Shown here: positions 1-8,321 of the stretch, piece after piece
How the letters are laid out: each line of letters opens with the position of its first letter
Position numbering within the stretch: the stretch's first letter is position 1
Assembly: GCA_003550275.1 (NCBI GenBank)
Contig: QXCW01000002.1
Location: forward strand, 2,913,501-2,977,500
Origin: Flavobacteriaceae bacterium MAR_2010_72
Lineage (GTDB): Bacteria; Bacteroidota; Bacteroidia; Flavobacteriales; Flavobacteriaceae
Length of the DNA: 64,000 nt
Direction of reading: 5' to 3'
Program-made: the position numbers and the translations under genes
The notes under the pieces: model-generated
Told to the model about the DNA's origin: nothing
Database searches by the model: none
The model's input: the letters and a program-made list of their open reading frames with translations, nothing else

Positions 1-826
1 CTTCCATAACAGAACTACCTTTACCTGTACCAATATTAAAAACTTCATAATTGGTTTTATTATTGGCATCAATCAATCTTTGAAGCGCAACAACATGTGC
101 CTTTGCCAAATCAACAACATGAATATAATCTCGAATACAGGTACCATCAGGTGTTGGGTAATCATCTCCAAAAACTGACAGTTGTTCCCTTAAACCATCG
201 GCAGTTTGGGTGATAAAGGGAACCAAATTTTGTGGCACACCGATTGGTAATTCACCAATTTTAGCACTTTCATGTGCTCCAACAGGATTGAAATAACGTA
301 ATGAAATGGCTTTTAATTTGGGCTCAACCTTGGCAACATCCCTTATTATTTCTTCCCCTATTTGTTTTGTATTACCATATGGTGATTCAGCTTCTTTAAC
401 AGGTGCACTCTCGAGAATTGGCAATTCATCAGCCTGTCCATAAACCGTACAAGATGAGCTAAAAATGAAATTGGAAACTTCTAAATTAACAACTTCCTTA
501 AGTATAAATATAAGAGTATTGAGATTGTTTTCATAGTACAATAGCGGTTTTCCAACACTCTCACCTACTGCTTTACTCGCTGCAAAATGTATGACGCCAA
601 CAATATCTCTATGCTTATTAAAAAAAGTCTTAACATCTTGCTTTTCCTTTAAATCAAGTTTTTCAAATTCAGGAGATTTTCCAGTAATTGCGGTTATGCC
701 ATCTAAAACTTTAATACTGGAATTTGATAAGTCATCTATTATAACAACATCATATCCAGCATTTTGCAACTCAACCACTGTGTGTGATCCTATAAAACCT
801 AAACCTCCCGTTACTAGTACTTTCAT
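1..826 (-). CDS. galE: UDP-glucose 4-epimerase, C-terminal part outside window
   Basis: This cytoplasmic enzyme interconverts UDP-glucose and UDP-galactose and supplies sugar nucleotides for envelope polysaccharides. Reading leftwards from the ATG at 826, the protein begins with the NAD-binding glycine motif TGGLGFIGSH. It continues with the SSSCTVYG segment and the catalytic YGNTK (Tyr-x3-Lys), followed by RYFNPVGAH, all typical of GalE in the extended SDR family. About 275 residues are visible of a family length near 340, so the C-terminus lies beyond the left edge. The start directly abuts the stop of the aminotransferase gene upstream, so the two are very probably co-transcribed. A related UDP-hexose epimerase with other specificity cannot be excluded from this part alone. 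Confidence 0.93.
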   Translation of the reverse strand, partial: MKVLVTGGLGFIGSHTVVELQNAGYDVVIIDDLSNSSIKVLDGITAITGKSPEFEKLDLKEKQDVKTFFNKHRDIVGVIHFAASKAVGESVGKPLLYYENNLNTLIFILKEVVNLEVSNFIFSSSCTVYGQADELPILESAPVKEAESPYGNTKQIGEEIIRDVAKVEPKLKAISLRYFNPVGAHESAKIGELPIGVPQNLVPFITQTADGLREQLSVFGDDYPTPDGTCIRDYIHVVDLAKAHVVALQRLIDANNKTNYEVFNIGTGKGSSVME

Positions 827-1981
827 TTAGTTGTTAATAAACTTAATAATAGTTGATGTAATGTACTCTATTTGGTCATCTTCAAGTTCTGTATGCATTG
901 GTAATGATATAACTTCCTTCACAAGTTGATTGGTTACGACAAAATCTTCCTCTTTGTACCTTTCATCTTTATAAGCATTTTGTAAATGCAAAGGAATTGG
1001 ATAATATACTCCACATGGTATGCCCTTGCTATTTAAATGATTTACCAGAGCATCTCTGTCACTGTTAATTAACCTCAATGTATATTGATGGAACACATGG
1101 CAATCACAGATCTCACAAAGCTCAATGCAAGAAGTACATCCAGACGGTGTAATAATTTTATTTTGCCCTTGAAATGCTTTCGAATATTTTATTGCAGCTT
1201 GACGTCTTAATTTATTATAAGCGTCTAAATGTTTAAGTTTTATATCTAATACAGCCGCTTGAATGGAGTCTAATCTCGAATTAACACCAACCACATCGTG
1301 ATGATACCTCACGTACATTCCATGGTTAACTATCCCTCGAATGGTATGTGCTAAATCGTCGTCGTTAGTGAATATAGCTCCGCCATCACCATAACAACCA
1401 AGATTTTTGGATGGAAAAAACGATGTTGACGCTACATGACCAATAGTTCCTCCTTTGGCTTTTGTTCCATCGCTGTACGTATAATCGGCTCCAATCGCCT
1501 GGGCATTATCCTCAATAACATACAGGTTATTGTCTTTGGCAATTTTCATAATCGCTTCCATATTGGCGCATTGTCCAAATAAATGCACTGGCACAATTGC
1601 CTTTGTTTTTGGAGTAATTGCTCTTTTAATAGCTTCTACATCAATATTGAAACTTACAGGATCAACATCTACCAAAACTGGTGTTAATTGTAACAATGCA
1701 ATTACTTCGACGGTAGCCGCAAAGGTAAAATCAGCCGTAATGACTTCGTCTCCTGGCTTAAGTCCGAGGCCCATCATAGCAATTTGCAAGGCATCGGTGC
1801 CATTTGCACATGGAATCACATACTTAACACCTAAATAATTCTCAAGGTTATTTTGAAATTCATGCACTTTTGGGCCATTAATAAAAGCCGTTGTATCGAG
1901 AACGTCTAATATTGAAAGGTCAACTTCTTCCTTAATTTTGCTATATTGACCTTTAAGGTCGACCATTTGTATTTTTTTCAT
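827..1981 (-). CDS. DegT/DnrJ/EryC1/StrS-family sugar aminotransferase
   Basis: This is a PLP-dependent enzyme that transfers an amino group to a keto-sugar nucleotide, a step in making amino sugars for surface polysaccharide or O-antigen. The family pattern is clear: ANGTDAL near residue 59, the VIEDNAQAIGA segment near 155, and the PLP lysine in FFPSKNLGCYGDGG (Lys192). The length of 384 residues is normal. An unusual Cys-rich segment (Cys282, 285, 289, 292 and 294) lies just before the HVFHQY motif and could bind a metal or be structural. The gene runs directly into galE. The exact sugar substrate cannot be read from the sequence. Confidence 0.9.
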   Translation of the reverse strand: MKKIQMVDLKGQYSKIKEEVDLSILDVLDTTAFINGPKVHEFQNNLENYLGVKYVIPCANGTDALQIAMMGLGLKPGDEVITADFTFAATVEVIALLQLTPVLVDVDPVSFNIDVEAIKRAITPKTKAIVPVHLFGQCANMEAIMKIAKDNNLYVIEDNAQAIGADYTYSDGTKAKGGTIGHVASTSFFPSKNLGCYGDGGAIFTNDDDLAHTIRGIVNHGMYVRYHHDVVGVNSRLDSIQAAVLDIKLKHLDAYNKLRRQAAIKYSKAFQGQNKIITPSGCTSCIELCEICDCHVFHQYTLRLINSDRDALVNHLNSKGIPCGVYYPIPLHLQNAYKDERYKEEDFVVTNQLVKEVISLPMHTELEDDQIEYITSTIIKFINN

Positions 1982-2107
1982 TGGATTACATTAGAGCGTT
2001 ATGTATTTGGGTCACGGTTACAAATAAGAAGCGAAATTACAAAATTCAATAGTGTCAACCAATGAAAATATAGCAAAGAACTGTATTTTAGCACAAACAA
2101 AATTTCA

Positions 2108-3343
2108 TTGGACTTTATTTACAATATTGCCGTTTCCATAGTCAATTTTCATTTGAAAATCATTGCTCAATTTAATCCAAAATTAAAGTTGGGAGTTGTT
2201 GGTCGAACTGAAACCTTCACTAAATTGAGTGCTGCGATACAAAAGGATGATGAGGTTTTGTGGTTTCATTGTGCTTCGCTAGGCGAATATGAACAAGGGC
2301 TCCCTGTGTTTCAAGTGTTGCGCGAGCGGTATTCGGGCTTCAAAATTGTTTTATCTTTTTTTTCGCCTTCGGGTTATGAAATTAGAAAGGACTCTCCAAT
2401 TGCTGATGTTGTCGTTTACCTTCCTTTGGACACCAAAAAAAATGCAAGACGATTTTTGGATGCAGTGCAGCCTAAATTTACCGTTTTTGTTAAATATGAT
2501 ATTTGGCCCAATTACTTATTCGAATTAAAACGACGAAAATTAAGAGCAATATTAATTTCGGCAGCCTTTAGAGAAAATCAATCTTATTTTAAATTTTATG
2601 GTTTAAGAATGCGTAGGGCGCTGTCGGTTTTCGAACATATTTTTGTGCAAAACGAGGCTTCAAAAACCTTATTGAAACGCATTGGCATTCATAACGTAAC
2701 CACCTCTGGCGATACAAGATACGACAGAGTTTCCCAACAACTAGAACAAAACAACACACTTGATTTTATTGATGAATTCAAGCAACATAAAACTTGTGTA
2801 GTTGTAGGAAGTTCTTGGCCTGAAGACGAAAAACTATTAGTTGAGTATATTAACAAACATTCAACTGAACATGTAAAATATATTATTGCTCCACATAATA
2901 TGAAAGCTGGGCAAATTGAAACATTAAAGCAATCCTTAAATGTTGATACCGCTTTATTTTCAGAAAAATTGAATGTAGATTTAAAAAATTGTTCAGTGTT
3001 TATTATTAACACAATTGGTCTGTTAAGTAAGATTTATAGTTATGCTGACATAGCCTACGTAGGCGGTGCTATGGGAACTACTGGTCTGCATAATATTTTA
3101 GAGCCAGCAGTTTTTGGAGCTCCCATTATTATTGGCAAGCATTACGATAAATTTCCTGAAGCCAAACAAATGATAAAAGAAGCCGGCGTTAAATCTATTG
3201 GTAATTATAAAGAGCTTGAAACTACACTTGATCAGCTTTTACATGATAACGCATTAGCAAAAAAATTGGGAGGCTTAAACACTAATTTTATTAAGAAGAA
3301 TAAGGGCGCTGTCATCCAAATCACTGATTACATCCGTATATAA
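2108..3343 (+). CDS. waaA: 3-deoxy-D-manno-octulosonic acid (Kdo) transferase
   Basis: This is the GT30 glycosyltransferase that adds Kdo to lipid A precursor at the inner face of the cytoplasmic membrane during lipopolysaccharide synthesis. An N-terminal hydrophobic anchor (about residues 1-22) precedes the HCASLGEYEQGLP motif near 54. The C-terminal Rossmann domain carries GGAMGTTGLHNILEPA, the sugar-nucleotide site. The 411 residues fit the family. The start is taken as TTG at 2108: the only nearby upstream ATG runs at once into a stop, and this start gives the usual membrane anchor. It is divergent from the aminotransferase gene, with 126 bases between them in which I see no clear site. 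Confidence 0.93.
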   Translation: MDFIYNIAVSIVNFHLKIIAQFNPKLKLGVVGRTETFTKLSAAIQKDDEVLWFHCASLGEYEQGLPVFQVLRERYSGFKIVLSFFSPSGYEIRKDSPIADVVVYLPLDTKKNARRFLDAVQPKFTVFVKYDIWPNYLFELKRRKLRAILISAAFRENQSYFKFYGLRMRRALSVFEHIFVQNEASKTLLKRIGIHNVTTSGDTRYDRVSQQLEQNNTLDFIDEFKQHKTCVVVGSSWPEDEKLLVEYINKHSTEHVKYIIAPHNMKAGQIETLKQSLNVDTALFSEKLNVDLKNCSVFIINTIGLLSKIYSYADIAYVGGAMGTTGLHNILEPAVFGAPIIIGKHYDKFPEAKQMIKEAGVKSIGNYKELETTLDQLLHDNALAKKLGGLNTNFIKKNKGAVIQITDYIRI

Positions 3344-3374
3344 AATAATGTTTGTTAACACTAAAACTATTACA

Positions 3375-3593
3375 ATGAAAAAATTACTATTAAGTTTAGC
3401 TTTATTATTTGCTCTTGCCATTTCTTTTACATCATGTAGAGAAACTAAAGAAAAAACTATAATTATTGAAGAAAACCAAACCGAAGGTGCTTTAGAAAAA
3501 GCAGGAAAAGCTGTTGATGAAGCTGTAGAAGAAACCAAGGAGGCCGGTGAAGCCATTGAAAAAGCTGCCGAAGAAATTGGTGACGACAACTAA
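3375..3593 (+). CDS. small hypothetical lipoprotein
   Basis: A 72-residue protein with a clear lipoprotein signal (MKKLLLSLALLFALAISFTSC), whose lipobox Cys is near residue 21. The mature part is about 50 residues of Lys/Glu/Ala-rich sequence with heptad-like repeats of EKAGKAVDEAVEE type, probably one amphipathic helix. It recalls small stress- or envelope-associated lipoproteins, but I do not recognise a family. An ATG 27 bases upstream is in frame, but the start at 3375 puts the signal peptide at the N-terminus. A hairpin terminator follows. Confidence 0.75.
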   Translation: MKKLLLSLALLFALAISFTSCRETKEKTIIIEENQTEGALEKAGKAVDEAVEETKEAGEAIEKAAEEIGDDN

Positions 3594-3616
3594 AACACTT
3601 AATCTTTTAAGTTAAG

Positions 3617-3641
3617 AGCTCTGTAAAACAGGGCTTTTTTT
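3617..3641 (+). terminator. intrinsic terminator after waaA and the small lipoprotein gene
   Basis: A 7-bp stem (AGCTCTG with CAGGGCT, one G-T wobble), a five-base loop TAAAA and seven T residues form a textbook rho-independent terminator. It lies between convergent genes. A second small inverted repeat (ACTTAA/TTAAGT at 3597-3612) just before it may serve the opposite strand. Confidence 0.82.
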
Positions 3642-3651
3642 ATACACTTAC

Positions 3652-5505
3652 CTAAAAGATTTCTTCAGGAGTTTTTAAGGCGTTCAGATCAGCTATAAAA
3701 TGCTGTTTTAATAAAGACAACCCATATTGATAGGAAGCATTCATCCATCCAAATCCTTCTTGAGTTATATATTCAAAATCGATACCTACATTACCATACT
3801 CGGCGAAGACTTTGTGAGTTGCCTCAACCACATCATACTTTTCTGGAATAGTTCCGTTATAATCAACGGCATTTCGAGTAATCATATACAACCATCTATA
3901 GATTAATTCTTGAGCTTCATCATCAAAACCATAATTAAGCAATCCTTTCCAAATCATCATTTGATGTGGCGCCCAACCATTAGGATAGTCCCATTGACGC
4001 GCTGGCCGATTAGGTGAAATTTCACCCCGACTTTCTTTGTCACAACCAGCAATACCTCCTCTTTCTTTTAAAAGAGGAACTCCATTTTTAACTAAAAGTT
4101 TAGCTTGTTTATCTGAACACAAGTTTGCCCAAAGCGGCACTAAAGTAGAAGCCGCAACAAAATTGGATTGTGAATGGGTTATAACATTATAATCCAAATA
4201 AAGTCCCTTACTTTCGTTCCATAAGTAGTTATCAACCGCTTTTTTTCTTGCTTCCGCCTTCTGCTTCCAATAAGCCGTAGAATAAGATTCAAATTGGCCA
4301 TTAAATTCACTCTCAATAAGCTCTTCAAAATCAGTTTCGTATTTATATAGCATGGCATTGAGTTCTACCAGGTTTAAATCAGCACAGTTGCCCTCAATCC
4401 GATACGAGGTGTCATGACCTGATTCGCGAACCGTTCGGTCATGGATAAAATACTGATCCAATTCTGGGTTTTTGATTTCCCCCGAATCATATTTAAAAAT
4501 ATAGTCTTCAACTGAAAGGTTCAATGCATCTGCAAAAGGCTTTAAAACCGCATCAAAATGTCCTTTTTCACATTCTGGGGGCATGCCAATACCTTCAGCT
4601 AAATAGCGGTTTAGCCCATTTTCTGTAAGCCGTTTTCCCCTGACCATCCAAACGGTTTCATATTCCTTAATGGCTGTTTTCAAATGGTTTCCAAGCCATG
4701 CTTTGTCTTTAGTAACTTCATAGACTTCACGAATCAAGCTCGAATAAAACGGTGGTTGCGTCCGAGTTAAATAATAGGAGCGGTTGGCATTAAGGATTTT
4801 CCCATAATATTCTATTTCATACTGAAAATTATCAGCCATGGCTTTTGCCAACTCAACTTTGCCATCAATAAGTAATCCAACCGATTCAAAATAACTGTCC
4901 CAGCCGTACATTTCATTGAATCTGCCACCTGGAACTACAAAGGGAACACCTTTTAGGCTTTGATTAGTCTTATCCAATTTTAAAGACAGAATACCCGGTT
5001 TACCGTTAATGGATTTAACAAATTGTGGCGTTACCTCTTGTGAAAGTTGAATAGCTTCAACTGGTAATAGCTGCTCCAATTGTTTATAATATTGAAGCGC
5101 AGTTTCATCCTTAAAAGGAATATAAATTCGTAACTTATTTGATGTTAAAGTTTCATTTTTAGTATCGTGAATCAGCTTTTCAATACCCTGTTCGTCCATA
5201 GTGCGGGTGAGCCCTTTCCAAAAATAATCCTTGATCATTCGCGACACCCGTTTAGCAGGTAATTCTTCTATATGATGCAAGGGGATTTCAGCCACTTCAT
5301 GGCATTGGTTTTTAGCGATGACCAGTTCCTGCAATAAATTGGAAAGATGATAGGTACCTATAACTTTATAGTCTTCATCAGTAACTGATTTAATCCAAAA
5401 AGCTTTAGGGCCTTTATCTTCAATAGTTATTTTTTTGTCACCATCAGTATCCTCTTGGTCCAAAAGCAAATTCAATGTATGTGCAATATCCAATCGAAAA
5501 ATCAT
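3652..5505 (-). CDS. GH37 trehalase, neutral-trehalase type with putative Ca-binding loop
   Basis: Hydrolyses trehalose to two glucose molecules. There is no signal peptide, so it acts in the cytoplasm on imported or endogenous trehalose. Both family signatures are present: PGGRFNEMYGWDSYF at 192-206 and QWDYPNGWAP at 504-513. The putative acid residue is Asp365 in ESGHDTSYR, and a likely base is the Glu in PEKYD near the C-terminus. Residues 19-30 (DTDGDKKITIED) closely resemble the calcium-binding loop of fungal neutral trehalase. The 617 residues exceed bacterial TreF-type enzymes by an N-terminal extension. It is the last gene of the GH13-porter cluster, and the upstream porter gene overlaps it by four bases (ATGA type). 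GH37 specificity is usually strict for trehalose. Confidence 0.9.
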   Translation of the reverse strand: MIFRLDIAHTLNLLLDQEDTDGDKKITIEDKGPKAFWIKSVTDEDYKVIGTYHLSNLLQELVIAKNQCHEVAEIPLHHIEELPAKRVSRMIKDYFWKGLTRTMDEQGIEKLIHDTKNETLTSNKLRIYIPFKDETALQYYKQLEQLLPVEAIQLSQEVTPQFVKSINGKPGILSLKLDKTNQSLKGVPFVVPGGRFNEMYGWDSYFESVGLLIDGKVELAKAMADNFQYEIEYYGKILNANRSYYLTRTQPPFYSSLIREVYEVTKDKAWLGNHLKTAIKEYETVWMVRGKRLTENGLNRYLAEGIGMPPECEKGHFDAVLKPFADALNLSVEDYIFKYDSGEIKNPELDQYFIHDRTVRESGHDTSYRIEGNCADLNLVELNAMLYKYETDFEELIESEFNGQFESYSTAYWKQKAEARKKAVDNYLWNESKGLYLDYNVITHSQSNFVAASTLVPLWANLCSDKQAKLLVKNGVPLLKERGGIAGCDKESRGEISPNRPARQWDYPNGWAPHQMMIWKGLLNYGFDDEAQELIYRWLYMITRNAVDYNGTIPEKYDVVEATHKVFAEYGNVGIDFEYITQEGFGWMNASYQYGLSLLKQHFIADLNALKTPEEIF

Positions 5506-6737
5506 GAGTCAACTTTAGTCTTGATTATGTTAACATGTAAAATCCAAATAATAAGAAAAATCGCCGCAATTGGTATCAACGAAAAGTAAAACGCTGTTGT
5601 CCCACTATAGGCTTCAAAAACATGGCCGGTTATTATGGAACCCGTGGTTCCTCCTAAAGCCGAAAAAACTACAATAAGCCCTGACATAGAACTGTGCATA
5701 TGCTTTGGAAGTGCTGATAGTATGGTCGAATTCAATGTTGGATAAATTGGTGCTAAAAACAACCCCATCAATGGCATTAAATACACTACCAATGGGGCCT
5801 TTAACCAGGATATTTTATCTCCTAAAACCACACTATTGGCTAAAGGAAGGGCAATTAAAACAATAATTGCTACAATTATTAAACAAACGCTTAAAACATA
5901 AATCCATTTAATGCGGCTTAAAACTATCCCAGCAGAAAATCGACCAATCATAAAAGCTCCTGCTAATACAGCACCAGCTTGAACAGCCATACTGGCTGGG
6001 GCATTTAAAATACCCTCATAAAACGTTGGAAACCAAGTTTGAAAACTTTGTTCTATTAACACATATAAAAATATGCTAGCAATAAAAATGAGTATTAAAG
6101 GCTTAAAAGCTATCAACACCATTTCTTTGAAGTCTTCAGAAAATGACCTTCTCTCAATTTTAGCTGCGCTTTCATCTAATGGAGAAACTAACAAAACGAA
6201 AAACGCTATCAGCGAAATTCCTCCCATTAACCAATACATGTTAAGCCAAGATTGAGATTTGGGATTGTTATCATCAATAAACAAACTAAATACGATATTT
6301 CCCAATAAAATTCCAGCCATAAATATGCCTTCCAAAATTCCCATAAAACTTCCGTGTTCCTTTTCATTATAGGTTATTAAACCAATCGTTGCGAATACAG
6401 AAACTTTAATCAGAGCAAATGAAACTCCAATAGAAGCAAATAGTATTTTAAAGTACCAGAAGTCGTTTGAAAACGGTGTTAAAAAACAGAACAGAGTTAC
6501 AATGAGCAAACCAGTAAGCATGGATTTTTTTAATCCGATTTTAGGTAAAAAAGAAGCCAAAATAAAGGAGGCGATGGCAATAGGAAAATCTTTAAAGCCT
6601 TCCAATACACTCGCACTAGACTTACTTACGTCAAATGTTCGTTGTACCTGTAAAATTACAGTTCCAACACTATTTAATAAAAAGGCAAAAACAAAATAAT
6701 TAAGAAATAACGAAAACTTTATACCCAGTTTTTTCAT
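5502..6737 (-). CDS. MFS transporter, probably for a sugar
   Basis: A 411-residue integral membrane protein with about 12 hydrophobic segments and a hydrophilic loop near the middle (around residue 190), the usual 6+6 layout of the major facilitator superfamily. It is translationally coupled to the trehalase gene by a four-base overlap and lies 15 bases after an SLC45-type porter gene. Context suggests inner-membrane import of trehalose, glucose or another product of the cluster. No substrate signature is evident. It lacks the PETKG motif of the sugar-porter family. Confidence 0.8.
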   Translation of the reverse strand: MKKLGIKFSLFLNYFVFAFLLNSVGTVILQVQRTFDVSKSSASVLEGFKDFPIAIASFILASFLPKIGLKKSMLTGLLIVTLFCFLTPFSNDFWYFKILFASIGVSFALIKVSVFATIGLITYNEKEHGSFMGILEGIFMAGILLGNIVFSLFIDDNNPKSQSWLNMYWLMGGISLIAFFVLLVSPLDESAAKIERRSFSEDFKEMVLIAFKPLILIFIASIFLYVLIEQSFQTWFPTFYEGILNAPASMAVQAGAVLAGAFMIGRFSAGIVLSRIKWIYVLSVCLIIVAIIVLIALPLANSVVLGDKISWLKAPLVVYLMPLMGLFLAPIYPTLNSTILSALPKHMHSSMSGLIVVFSALGGTTGSIITGHVFEAYSGTTAFYFSLIPIAAIFLIIWILHVNIIKTKVDS

Positions 6738-6752
6738 GTAGTAATATTTAGA

Positions 6753-8309
6753 TTAATGAACGCCGTCTGTTTCAACAAAAGTATCTTCATCTGATCCTGT
6801 TTTTGGTTCTTTTAATCGCATTGCTAATAACGAGGCTATAATGAAGAAAACGCCTCCAAATAAAATAGCATAGATTGCATTATTATCTAAAGCATACTCA
6901 ATTACAGGCCCAAATGAGACTGTTTGTATAAGCATTGGAATTACGATCATCATATTTACAATACCCATGTAAACACCCCTTCTATCCTCTGGAATGACTT
7001 TAGAAACCATAGCATACGGAATGCCCATCATAGCAGCCCATCCAATACCAAACAAGACCATAGGTGCTATTAATGCATATTCATTTTTAATATAGGGCAT
7101 AGAAAGCATAGCTATACCTGTTAAAAACAAACTAATCACGTACACGCGTTTAGAGCTATATTTTTTAGCTAATGGAACCAATGCCAAAGCCACTATCATT
7201 GTCACAAAATTATACGTCCCGTTCATTAAACCTACCTGTGCAAGTGCTTTATCTGGCGTAATACCAGGAATCGACGCCTTAATCATTGGCGCTACAAATT
7301 GCCAATAAACAAATAATGCGTACCATTGAAAGAAATAAACAGCAGATAATTTCCACATAAATTTAGGCATATCCTTTATAGCTTCAGCCGCTTCCATTAA
7401 CGGCATCAACAAATCACCAAACTTTTTAATCGTTGCACTATCAGGATTGTTCTTTATGGTTTTATAAAGGAAGAACAGCCATGCAAAAGCAATGACTAAC
7501 ATAATGACTACTAACAAATTATAATTTTCAAACAAGTATGGGAAGAATTTTCCAAGACCTAAACCGAGTAAAACCGGAGCTGACAAAACAGCTATAAGTG
7601 CTCCAAATACTTGAATAATTGGATGAGGTTTTCCTTGGTTAAACTCCCTTATTTCTCTCAATTCTTCATCTGAAGGTGGAATTTCTGGAGTTTTCAAAAC
7701 CGACCAAGCTACAGTTGCAATTGAGGCAAAAGCACCTAGAAAAAAGGAATAATACACCCATTTAGGGATTGTATTTACAACTTCGGCGACATCGGCCGGT
7801 GGGCTGAACCAATCTTGAAACAAAAACAAAGAGAAATTAGCAATGGTAATACCTGCCCCAACAAAAAGGGATTGCATTTGATACCCAAAAGTTAATTGAC
7901 TGTCAGGCAACTTATCCCCAACAAAAGCCCTATAGGGTTCCATTGCCGTATTGTTACCGGCATCTAAAATCCATAGTAAACCAACCGCAAACCACAATGT
8001 AGAGCTATACGGAAACGCGAATAAACACAAACTTGCTATTATAGCTCCTATTAAAAAGAACGGTTTACGTCGGCCATATTTTGGAGACCAAGTTTTATCG
8101 GAAATCGCTCCAATGATTGGTTGTATTAATAAGCCCGTTACTGGACCAGCGAGGTTTAATAATGGTAGTTCTTCGTGATGAGCACCCAAATATTCAAAAA
8201 TTGGATTTACTGCGCTTTGCTGCAAACCAAAACTGAATTGAATTCCAAAGAATCCAACATTCATATTCCAGATTTGCCAAAACGATAATCTTGGTTTGAT
8301 TAGTTTCAT
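6753..8309 (-). CDS. SLC45-type (GPH-like) disaccharide porter
   Basis: A 518-residue MFS protein with about 12 membrane spans. The N-terminal region (WQIWNMNVGFFGIQFSFGLQ, then GLLIQPIIGAISDKTWSPKYGRRKP) is characteristic of the SLC45 family of sucrose and maltose cation symporters common in Bacteroidota. The likely role is proton-coupled import of sucrose, maltose or a related alpha-glucoside from periplasm to cytoplasm. It sits 12 bases downstream of the GH13 alpha-glucosidase gene and just before a second MFS gene, and is presumably under the LacI-type operator at 10147. Confidence 0.85.
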   Translation of the reverse strand: MKLIKPRLSFWQIWNMNVGFFGIQFSFGLQQSAVNPIFEYLGAHHEELPLLNLAGPVTGLLIQPIIGAISDKTWSPKYGRRKPFFLIGAIIASLCLFAFPYSSTLWFAVGLLWILDAGNNTAMEPYRAFVGDKLPDSQLTFGYQMQSLFVGAGITIANFSLFLFQDWFSPPADVAEVVNTIPKWVYYSFFLGAFASIATVAWSVLKTPEIPPSDEELREIREFNQGKPHPIIQVFGALIAVLSAPVLLGLGLGKFFPYLFENYNLLVVIMLVIAFAWLFFLYKTIKNNPDSATIKKFGDLLMPLMEAAEAIKDMPKFMWKLSAVYFFQWYALFVYWQFVAPMIKASIPGITPDKALAQVGLMNGTYNFVTMIVALALVPLAKKYSSKRVYVISLFLTGIAMLSMPYIKNEYALIAPMVLFGIGWAAMMGIPYAMVSKVIPEDRRGVYMGIVNMMIVIPMLIQTVSFGPVIEYALDNNAIYAILFGGVFFIIASLLAMRLKEPKTGSDEDTFVETDGVH

Positions 8310-8321
8310 ATATGGTTATAG

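Noticed and set aside
1530-1838. Open frames opposite to known genes, such as this one across the aminotransferase gene.
   Set aside because: They have low-complexity or implausible protein sequence, no start context, and lie wholly inside well-supported genes on the other strand.
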